Of a stretch of DNA of 9,347 nt, positions 1 to 5,393 are shown piece by piece. Location: NCBI GenBank assembly GCA_023430245.1, contig JAEZBA010000661.1:1-9347 (forward strand), in the 5' to 3' direction. Positions within the stretch are counted from its first letter, which is position 1. Each line of letters begins with the position of its first letter. The position numbers and the translations under genes are program-made. The notes beneath the pieces were generated by a model. The model had not been told where the DNA came from. It searched no databases and saw only the letters and a list, made by a program, of their open reading frames with translations. This DNA comes from Pseudomonadota bacterium. Lineage in GTDB: Bacteria; Pseudomonadota; Alphaproteobacteria; Rhizobiales; Xanthobacteraceae.

Positions 1-776
1 GTGACGGTATAGATGAACATGAACACGTCGGGATCGACGATGCGGACATAGTGCGTGTAAAGGCCGCCCGAAGCGCCCGCGATCCCCGCGGAGACAATCG
101 TGACCACCACCAGATAGTGGGTTACCGGGATGCCGACCGAGCGCGCCAGCCCTTCATTCTCCCGCAGCGCAATCAGCGCGCGGCCGAAGCGCGAATTGAC
201 GATATGGGCGACCAGGATGAAGGCGACCACGGCCACGGCAAGAACGAGCCAGTAATTCTGCGCCTTGGTGGTCAGGGTGGTGACGCCAAGCCCCGGAAGC
301 CAGAGCGTGAAGGACGGAATATTGTTGATCGCCATTGGGCCTTCGGTGAGATCGACCCAGTTCAGCGCGATCAGCCGCATCACCTGCGCGAAGCTGATGG
401 TGAGAATGACGAAGTAAGCGCCGCGCACGCGGAAGGCGAGACGCCCGACCAGCCATCCAAACAAGGCCGCCATCACGATGCCGGCGAGGAACGACAGCCA
501 GACCGGTTTCGCGGCAACATCGAGCATGATGCCGAAGCCGAGATCGACGTCGAAGCCGCGCGACAGGAGTGCGCTGGTATAGGCGCCGATGCCGAAGAAG
601 GCGACGTGGCCGAGGCTGAGTTGTCCGGTATAGCCGAGCAGAAGATTGAGACTGATCGCTGCAACGATGAAAATGCCGGTGAGGATCAGCAATCCCAGAA
701 TATATGGGTCGCTCATCCAGAATGGCAGCGTGACGAAAGCCAGAACGACGAGCAGGCCGAAGATGAGCCGGGTCAT
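1..776 (-). CDS. livM: Branched-chain amino acid-type ABC transporter permease, LivM family (partial, 3' end beyond left edge)
   Basis: Inner-membrane permease of a Liv/HAAT-family importer, which pairs with the LivH-type protein encoded just upstream. My translation of the minus strand from the ATG at 776 stays open for 258 codons to the window edge; family members run about 300-360 residues, so the C-terminus is missing. LivM signatures are clear: GQLSLGHVAFFGIGAY at residues 51-66, TEGPMAI at 144-150, and the cytoplasmic coupling loop GRALIALRENEGLARSVGI at 198-216, which in this family contacts the ATPase. Several hydrophobic segments fit a polytopic protein. The start is supported by AAGGAG eight bases upstream and by a 4-base ATGA overlap with the livH stop, which suggests translational coupling. 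The ATPases (LivG, LivF types) are expected downstream, outside the window. The solute is unknown; Liv-type importers also carry amides, aromatic acids and other organic acids. Confidence 0.95.
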   Translation of the reverse strand, partial: MTRLIFGLLVVLAFVTLPFWMSDPYILGLLILTGIFIVAAISLNLLLGYTGQLSLGHVAFFGIGAYTSALLSRGFDVDLGFGIMLDVAAKPVWLSFLAGIVMAALFGWLVGRLAFRVRGAYFVILTISFAQVMRLIALNWVDLTEGPMAINNIPSFTLWLPGLGVTTLTTKAQNYWLVLAVAVVAFILVAHIVNSRFGRALIALRENEGLARSVGIPVTHYLVVVTIVSAGIAGASGGLYTHYVRIVDPDVFMFIYTV

Positions 777-1645
777 CCCACCCGCTCCTTCATGACGAAC
801 AGGCCCTGCGGTCTGAGGATCAGGACCGCAACGATCACCAGGAAGCTGTAAGCGTCGCGAAAATCGGCGGACAGATAGCCGGCGCCGAACTCCTCGACCA
901 GCGCCAGCGCGAAACCGCCGATGGTCGCGCCGACCGTGCTGCCAAGCCCGCCCAGAATGACGATCGCAAAGGCCTTCAGGCTGGCTAGGTCGCCCATGGT
1001 CGGGTTGACGAGAAAGATCGGCCCAAGCAGAGCGCCGGCGACTGCTGCAAGGCCGGAGCCGAGTGCGAACGTCGCCAGATAAATCGTGCCGACATTGACG
1101 CCCATCAGCGCCGCGACATCGCGATCCTGAAAGGTCGAGCGCATGGCGAGGCCGAGGCGGGTGTGATTGATCAGAAAGTGAAAGCCGATCAGCAGGAACA
1201 CCGCGGTGATCAGAACGAAAACCTTCAGGGGCGATACCGAGACCGGACCGAACACCAGTGGCTGCTGCGAGAAAGGCGAGGGGATCAGCTTGGCGACGCC
1301 GCCCCAGATCAGCTGCTCGGTGTTCTGCATGGCGATCCACAAACCGATCATCAACAACATGACCGAGTCGATGTCGGTGGTTTTCAGCCGGCGCAGGATG
1401 AAGAATTCCAGCGCGGCGCCAACCACGATCCCGACCGTGGTTGCAAGCAGGATAGCGATGAAAAAATTGACGCCGAGCTGGACCACGAACAGATACGCCA
1501 TATAGGCGCCGAGCGCGTAGAACTCGCCATGCGTGAAATTCACGATACGCATGATGCCAAAAATCAGCGTCAAGCCGATGCCGAGCAGCGCATAGGTGCT
1601 GCCGAGCATGACGGCATTCATGACATGCTGGAGGAATTGATCCAC
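773..1645 (-). CDS. livH: Branched-chain amino acid-type ABC transporter permease, LivH family
   Basis: First inner-membrane permease of the Liv-type importer, 290 residues, which is full length for the family. Diagnostic stretches are LGSTYALLGIGLTLIFGIMR (residues 14-33), NFTHGEFYALGAY (36-48), the coupling loop RLGLAMRSTFQDRDVAALMG (163-182), the conserved ILGGLGSTVGATIGG (230-244) and the terminal LRPQGLF (277-283). Most of the chain is hydrophobic and fits about eight membrane segments. The start is a GTG at 1645. It gives the usual family N-terminus (DQFLQ before the first helix), with only a weak purine-rich GGGACGGGA upstream; the in-frame ATG at 1621 lacks a ribosome site and would trim the protein. 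The gene sits 104 bases after the binding-protein gene and overlaps livM by 4 bases. The weak initiation signal, plus the hairpin upstream, would fit lower expression of the permease than of the binding protein. Confidence 0.95.
   Translation of the reverse strand: MDQFLQHVMNAVMLGSTYALLGIGLTLIFGIMRIVNFTHGEFYALGAYMAYLFVVQLGVNFFIAILLATTVGIVVGAALEFFILRRLKTTDIDSVMLLMIGLWIAMQNTEQLIWGGVAKLIPSPFSQQPLVFGPVSVSPLKVFVLITAVFLLIGFHFLINHTRLGLAMRSTFQDRDVAALMGVNVGTIYLATFALGSGLAAVAGALLGPIFLVNPTMGDLASLKAFAIVILGGLGSTVGATIGGFALALVEEFGAGYLSADFRDAYSFLVIVAVLILRPQGLFVMKERVG
785..790 (-). promoter_or_regulatory. Shine-Dalgarno for the LivM-type permease
   Basis: The minus strand reads AAGGAG here, eight bases before the ATG at 776 and inside the 3' end of livH. 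It fixes the livM start and supports coupled translation of the two permeases. Confidence 0.75.
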
Positions 1646-1682
1646 GCGTCCCGTCCCGCCGGAGTTTCAGGTTCGTTCACGT

Positions 1683-1709
1683 CCGTCCGAGCCCAAAGGG
1701 CCCGGACGG
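1683..1709 (-). promoter_or_regulatory. Intercistronic hairpin between binding protein and LivH genes
   Basis: A near-perfect 12-bp inverted repeat closes on a 3-base loop. On the minus-strand transcript the arms are CCGUCCGGGCCC and GGGCUCGGACGG around UUU. The only imperfection is a G-U wobble on the minus-strand RNA, which would be an A-C mismatch on the plus strand; this fits selection on the minus-strand transcript. No run of U follows, so it is not a classical intrinsic terminator. Hairpins at this place in binding-protein operons commonly protect the upstream message from 3' exonucleases or cause partial termination, so that binding protein exceeds permease. Here that role is inferred from position and structure only. 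Confidence 0.65.
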
Positions 1710-1749
1710 TTCGTTGCGTCTTTCAGAAAAGCGGATCTCGCGCCTGCCA

Positions 1750-2919
1750 TCAGGGCAGCGGCATCGTCACCTTGCCCTCGTTGAGTCGCACGACATAGAT
1801 GTTGGGCTCGTTCTGCCCGCTTTCCTGGCCTGCCGGGCCCTGCTTGGTGAAGGCGATGTCACCATTCACCGCCGGCAGTTTGGTCTTCCAGAGCGCCTCG
1901 CGCAAAGCCTCCGATTCCGCCTTGCCGGCAATCTTGATCGCCTCGACGGCGGTCAAGACGGCGTCATAGCCGCGGAAGCCTTCGGTCAGGCCGGGGAAGT
2001 CGTATTTGCGCTTGGTCCATTCATCGACATAGACCTTGGCGATGTCCGGATACTTGGACTTTTCCGGATACCAGGGCGAGAAGAACAGGATGTGGAAGCT
2101 CTCCATGTTCTTAGGACCGGGCTGTGCGATCAGCTGATCCGGAAAAGACCCGCCCGTGGAGATGATGCGGTGTGACAGCTTTAGTTCGTTGGCCTGTTTC
2201 AGCGCCAGCGTCATTTGCTCGACGCCGGTGGTCAGAAACAGCGTATCGCCGCCAGACTGTTTGAGGGCGGTCAGCTGAGCCGACAGGTCGGTGGCATCCG
2301 GCGTCATGTACTGGATCGACCCTACCTCGACGCCCTTTGACTTCAGGTACTTGCTGAATTCTTCTGCCGCGCCGCGGCCCCAGTCGTTATTGACAGATAG
2401 AAAATCGACCTTCTTGATAGCCGGCTGGAAGCTGTCGAGCTTGGCCAGAAAGGCCTTGGCTTCCATTTCCGAGGTCGGGCTGATGCGGAACACCCAGGGG
2501 TTGCCCGAGGTGGTGATCTTGCCCGACGACGAGGTTTCGACGATCAGCGGCACCTTGTATTCGATCAGCTTCGGCATGATCGCGAGGGTGTAGGTCGAGC
2601 TCCATGCGCCGATCAGCAACGGCACCTTGTCGCGCAGGATCAGCTTCTCCACCGCGTTGACCGCTTCCTTCGGATTCGACTTGTTGTCCTCGAGGATCAG
2701 TTCGAGCTTCTTGCCCAGAACGCCGCCCTTCGCATTGATGACGTCAACCGCGATCTTGGCGCCGTTGGCAACATAATTGCCCGACGCCGCCACCGGGCCA
2801 GTGAGTGGCTGCGTCATGCCGATCTTGATCGTCTCCTGCGCCTGCGCCGCGCCAAACGTGCTGCCAAATGCGGCCAAGGCCGCTGCCAGCGCCGTTACCG
2901 CCCATCTTGTCTTCTGCAT
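1750..2919 (-). CDS. ABC transporter periplasmic substrate-binding protein (Liv/HAAT type, Peripla_BP_6-like)
   Basis: Solute-capturing protein of the importer, 389 residues, normal for the family. Residues 1-27 form a Sec signal peptide: basic start (QKTR), an alanine-rich core and an AQA cleavage site before QET. It is exported; there is no lipobox cysteine. The mature protein begins IKIGMTQPLTGPVAASG (31-47), the typical first strand and ligand loop of type I periplasmic binding proteins. ANGAKIAVDVINAKGGVLGKK (51-71, with the usual length of this helix-turn) and LILEDNKSNPKEAVNAVEKL (74-93) follow, then the hinge-side loop GAWSSTYTLA (104-113) and VPLIVETSSSG (123-133). The start is secured by AAGGAG seven bases upstream. 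The gene lies 21 bases after the dioxygenase stop, so transporter and catabolic genes are probably co-transcribed. Relatives include binders of branched-chain amino acids, amides and aromatic acids; which one applies cannot be told here. Confidence 0.95.
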   Translation of the reverse strand: MQKTRWAVTALAAALAAFGSTFGAAQAQETIKIGMTQPLTGPVAASGNYVANGAKIAVDVINAKGGVLGKKLELILEDNKSNPKEAVNAVEKLILRDKVPLLIGAWSSTYTLAIMPKLIEYKVPLIVETSSSGKITTSGNPWVFRISPTSEMEAKAFLAKLDSFQPAIKKVDFLSVNNDWGRGAAEEFSKYLKSKGVEVGSIQYMTPDATDLSAQLTALKQSGGDTLFLTTGVEQMTLALKQANELKLSHRIISTGGSFPDQLIAQPGPKNMESFHILFFSPWYPEKSKYPDIAKVYVDEWTKRKYDFPGLTEGFRGYDAVLTAVEAIKIAGKAESEALREALWKTKLPAVNGDIAFTKQGPAGQESGQNEPNIYVVRLNEGKVTMPLP

Positions 2920-2926
2920 GCGTCTA

Positions 2927-2932
2927 CTCCTT
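2927..2932 (-). promoter_or_regulatory. Shine-Dalgarno for the substrate-binding protein
   Basis: The minus strand reads AAGGAG, seven bases before the ATG at 2919 and within the 21-base gap after the dioxygenase gene. It is one of the best ribosome sites in the window, which fits the high expression usual for periplasmic binding proteins. Confidence 0.8.
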
Positions 2933-2940
2933 GTTTCAGG

Positions 2941-3921
2941 TCAGGCTGATTTCAGCCGGGTCTGCTGGTACTTCAGGTCGCGATACTCTCCGGACAGAAC
3001 CGGCGGGTACTTCGCTTTGCCGGGTGGCGCGATGCACTCGATCAGCGCGTCGTAGTTCGGGTGGTGGAAGAAGGCGATCGACAGCCGCTTGCTGCGCGCG
3101 GCCGCGCTGTCGGGCGGATTGACCACGCGATGCACGTTCGAAACCCAGCGATCGTTGGTCCAGCGCATCAGCAGATCGCCGATATTGACGACGAAAGTGT
3201 CCTGATCGGTCTCGACATCGATCCACTCGCCGGCCCGGGTCTGTACCTGCAGTCCGCCGGGGACATTCTCCCCGTTTAGAATGGTCAGCAGCCCGTAATC
3301 GGTGTGATCACCCGCGCGCAACTGACCCGGCTTGGGTGGCGTGGTCTGTTCCGGATAATAATTGAGCCGGATCGCTGTGATGTGCTTGTCAATCTTGTCC
3401 TGAAAGAAGAATTCGGGAAGACCAAGCGCCAGAGCGGTCAGCTCCATCATCCTTTCGGACAGCTCCTCCAACGCCAGGTAATAAGTCTCCGCGGCTTGCG
3501 CGAAACCTGCCGGATATTCCGGCCAGTGATTGGGGATGAAGTAACGCGGGCCCTCGCCCTGCGTGTAGTAGGGTTCGTCCGGCCAGTGTTCGCGGCCGAG
3601 ATGGTAGTATTCCTTCAGGTCCGCTGGAGTTTCGATCGCATTTCCGGCCGACAGCGCTTCGATGCCGAGCGCGCGATAGCCGCGCGGCACCTTGATATCC
3701 GGATGCGCGGCCTTGAGCTTCTCTGCGAGCGGTTGTGCGAAGAACGTGTTGGCCTTGTCACGGAGATTGTCGATCATCGCCAACGGGACGCCATGGCCCT
3801 TGATGGTGAAGAAGCCGATCTCGGTGCAGGTCCGGTCGATCTGCGCGGCGACGTCTCGCTTGTCGGCGGCTGAGCCTTTCAGCGCCGGCTCAAGATCGAT
3901 GACGGGAATGGTGATCGGCAT
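2941..3921 (-). CDS. 2-oxoglutarate/Fe(II)-dependent dioxygenase, isopenicillin N synthase family
   Basis: Cytoplasmic non-haem iron oxygenase, 326 residues. Such enzymes couple 2-oxoglutarate decarboxylation to hydroxylation, demethylation or ring closure of a substrate. The N-terminal DIOX_N-like part starts MPITIPVIDLEPAL and contains GFFTIKGHGVP (36-46). The C-terminal double-stranded beta helix carries the iron triad H206, D208 (in GDHTDYGLL) and H264 (in SNVHRVVNP), the 2-oxoglutarate-binding R279-x-S281 (RLS), and the family NYYP (187-190). All catalytic residues are present. The frame is open upstream to 4026, but I choose the ATG at 3921: it has GGAG six bases upstream, gives the standard family N-terminus, and avoids running through the end of the SDR gene. 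It lies 13 bases after the SDR stop and 21 bases before the binding-protein gene, so an operonic catabolic role is likelier than antibiotic synthesis. The substrate is unknown. Confidence 0.93.
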   Translation of the reverse strand: MPITIPVIDLEPALKGSAADKRDVAAQIDRTCTEIGFFTIKGHGVPLAMIDNLRDKANTFFAQPLAEKLKAAHPDIKVPRGYRALGIEALSAGNAIETPADLKEYYHLGREHWPDEPYYTQGEGPRYFIPNHWPEYPAGFAQAAETYYLALEELSERMMELTALALGLPEFFFQDKIDKHITAIRLNYYPEQTTPPKPGQLRAGDHTDYGLLTILNGENVPGGLQVQTRAGEWIDVETDQDTFVVNIGDLLMRWTNDRWVSNVHRVVNPPDSAAARSKRLSIAFFHHPNYDALIECIAPPGKAKYPPVLSGEYRDLKYQQTRLKSA

Positions 3922-3927
3922 CCGCAA

Positions 3928-3931
3928 CTCC
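3928..3931 (-). promoter_or_regulatory. Shine-Dalgarno deciding the dioxygenase start
   Basis: GGAG on the minus strand, six bases before the ATG at 3921. It overlaps the 13-base gap after the SDR stop and argues against the longer 361-residue reading that begins at 4026 inside the SDR gene. Confidence 0.6.
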
Positions 3932-3934
3932 GTA

Positions 3935-4729
3935 TCAATGGAAATAGGCGCCGCCATCGACCACCAGCGTTTGACCGGTGATGAACGCAGCATCGGGACT
4001 GGCGAAAAAGGCGACTGCCCCGACAACGTCGGCGGGCATCATAGAGCGCGCGAGCACACGGCCTCGCAGCGACGGCTCCTTTGCGCCGGCGACGAGTTCG
4101 GCGTTGCGCTCGACATTATCGCTCAGCGTGAATCCCGGCGCGACGCTGTTGACAAGCACGCCACGCGGGCCGAGCTCGGTCGCGAGTGCGCGGGTGAGCG
4201 ACACCACGGCGCCCTTGCTCGCGACATAATGCGCCATCAGCGGATTGCCCTTGAAGGCCACACCCGACGAGATGTTGATGATGCGTCCCGCGCCTTGCTT
4301 CGCAAAGGCAGGCGTGACCGCCTTGCAGCACAGAAACAGGCCGAGCACGTTCACATCCATCACGCGGCGGAATTCCGCGATGTCGATTTGCTCGAAGGGC
4401 TTCGGACGCAGCGAAGAGAATATGGCTGCGTTATTGACCAGGATGTCGACGCGACCGAACGCATCTTCCGCGGCCGACACCATCGCCAGATTATCGGCCT
4501 CCACCGACACGTCCGCTGCGACGCCGATGGCACGATGGCCGCTGTCGACAAGCGCCTGCGCGCTGGACTGCGCGTTGCTTTGATCGGCGATAACCACGGC
4601 GGCGCCACGGGACGCGAGGTCTGCCGCCACAGCATGCCCAATGCCTGCGGCGCCGCCGGTCACAATTGCGACTGCGCCAGCCAGGCTCTTGCTGTTGTGG
4701 ATCCCGCCGGGACTTTGGTGAACATTCAT
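3935..4729 (-). CDS. NAD-dependent short-chain dehydrogenase/reductase (classical SDR)
   Basis: Cytoplasmic oxidoreductase of the classical SDR fold, 264 residues from the ATG at 4729. Visible motifs are the TGGAAGIG dinucleotide-binding loop (24-31), an aspartate at the end of strand beta2 (VVIAD, residue 49) that favours NAD over NADP, NNAA (99-102), catalytic N127, S155, Y168 and K172 (YVASK), PGF after beta6, and the C-terminal GQTLVVDGG. The catalytic set is complete. The start is uncertain: an in-frame ATG at 4780 would add 17 residues. I prefer 4729 because the extra codons include choices rare in this GC-rich setting, the usual SDR N-terminus is short, and GGAG lies only one base from the 4780 ATG. 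Neither start has a good ribosome site. The gene precedes the dioxygenase by 13 bases, so it probably oxidises an alcohol intermediate or reduces a keto intermediate of the same pathway. Confidence 0.92.
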   Translation of the reverse strand: MNVHQSPGGIHNSKSLAGAVAIVTGGAAGIGHAVAADLASRGAAVVIADQSNAQSSAQALVDSGHRAIGVAADVSVEADNLAMVSAAEDAFGRVDILVNNAAIFSSLRPKPFEQIDIAEFRRVMDVNVLGLFLCCKAVTPAFAKQGAGRIINISSGVAFKGNPLMAHYVASKGAVVSLTRALATELGPRGVLVNSVAPGFTLSDNVERNAELVAGAKEPSLRGRVLARSMMPADVVGAVAFFASPDAAFITGQTLVVDGGAYFH

Positions 4730-4904
4730 CGGCAGGAAGGTTTGCAACTCCCATGCCACCCGTACGGGGCAAATTGTCATGCTCCGATAGGCATTTTAGC
4801 TCGTCAGTATGCTGACGGGTTCTGCCCGGAAGCAGACTCCTGACTGCGGAGTGAGCAAGCTGTCGGCAAAGTGTGCAGAATACTGCGGCGTCGGACAGGC
4901 GCGC
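4730..4904 (-). promoter_or_regulatory. Intergenic region between marR and SDR with several inverted repeats; candidate operator/promoter
   Basis: This is the longest non-coding gap in the window. It holds a perfect 6+4+6 dyad CGTCAGTATGCTGACG (4802-4817); TCTGC/GCAGA arms (4821-4836); ACTCC/GGAGT arms (4836-4852); GCAG-AATA-CTGC (4875-4886), whose CAG-4-CTG core matches the first dyad; and the palindrome CCCGTACGGG (4759-4768). On the minus strand TAAAAT (4798-4793) could be a -10 box lying just after the 4802 dyad, but I find no convincing -35. MarR proteins bind 16-20 base palindromes, so the first dyad is a reasonable operator candidate for the adjacent regulator. No T-run marks a terminator. 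All of this is inference from symmetry. Confidence 0.45.
4802..4817. repeat. Perfect inverted repeat, candidate MarR operator
   Basis: Arms CGTCAG and CTGACG flank TATG. The centre is 80 bases upstream of the preferred SDR start and 29 bases upstream of the alternative start at 4780. Size and symmetry suit a dimeric winged-helix repressor. The similar CAG-4-CTG core at 4875-4886 could be a second, weaker site. Function is not shown by the sequence. Confidence 0.5.
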
Positions 4905-5393
4905 TCAGGTCAGACGCAGGGGCGCGCGGCCGGAATCGTTTCCGGCATCGACCAGATGTGCCAGCGCATGCAAAAACGCCGCTCGTTCCGCCGGCGGCAG
5001 GGCCTCGATGGTCCGGGCATGTGCACGCCGCGCCGGTTGGCGCATCTGCTCGAGCAGACGCTTGCCGTTGGCGGTGAGGTTGACGCGCTTCAAGCGCCGG
5101 TCAGTCTTGGTTGTTGTGCGTCGCAACAGCCCGCGCGCTTCCAGCCGCGCTACGACATTGGCGAGTGTCGTGCGATCGACGCCGATCTCATGCGCAAGCC
5201 GCGCCTGCTCAAGTCCCGGCTGCTCGGCGACAGCCGTCATCAGGCTGTACTGGACCGGTGTCACATTGAATGCGGCGCATTCTTCCATGAACAATGCCGC
5301 ATGAATCTGATGCAGCCGCCGGATCAGAAATCCCGGGCGGCTCGCCAGATCGAAGGCTGTTTGCGGCGGTGTCTTGAACCGTCTATCGGACAT
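4905..5393 (-). CDS. MarR-family transcriptional regulator
   Basis: Dimeric winged-helix DNA-binding protein, 162 residues from the ATG at 5393, typical for MarR. An N-terminal dimerisation helix (RRLHQIHAALFMEEC, about 25-39) precedes VTPVQYSLMTAV (44-55). Next come the helix-turn-helix QARLAHEIGVDRTTLANVVA (63-82) and LEARGLL (84-90), and the wing with the conserved TDRR (97-100) and VNLTANGK. The C-terminal helices complete the dimer. The frame is open to an ATG at 5432, but that would add 13 residues deep inside the preceding gene; neither start has a good ribosome site. The chosen start overlaps the end of the Fe-S/CoxG gene by 11 bases, so translation is probably coupled. MarR proteins beside catabolic genes usually repress until an aromatic or phenolic ligand binds. 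The likely target is the dyad-rich gap just downstream, the cluster promoter beyond the right edge, or both. Confidence 0.93.
   Translation of the reverse strand: MSDRRFKTPPQTAFDLASRPGFLIRRLHQIHAALFMEECAAFNVTPVQYSLMTAVAEQPGLEQARLAHEIGVDRTTLANVVARLEARGLLRRTTTKTDRRLKRVNLTANGKRLLEQMRQPARRAHARTIEALPPAERAAFLHALAHLVDAGNDSGRAPLRLT

Noticed and set aside
51..851. A 266-residue open frame on the plus strand
   Set aside because: It lies opposite livM and the end of livH, which have clear family motifs. Its composition (rich in D, E, R, H, Q, no recognisable domain) is the usual antisense shadow in GC-rich DNA.
1683..1709. Intrinsic terminator
   Set aside because: The stem is strong but no U-rich run follows on the minus-strand transcript, and two further operon genes lie downstream. 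Kept as an intercistronic hairpin instead.
2941..4026. Longer 361-residue dioxygenase starting at 4026
   Set aside because: The extra 35 residues overlap the SDR C-terminus in another frame, match no family sequence, and the ATG at 3921 has its own GGAG site.
4787..4825. A defined sigma-70 promoter upstream of the SDR
   Set aside because: TAAAAT resembles a -10 box and CATACT inside the dyad could be another, but neither has a recognisable -35 at 16-18 bases, so no promoter is called.
3692..4843. A 383-residue open frame on the plus strand
   Set aside because: It is antisense to the dioxygenase and SDR genes, whose catalytic motifs are intact. Its protein shows no family signature and has shadow-like composition.
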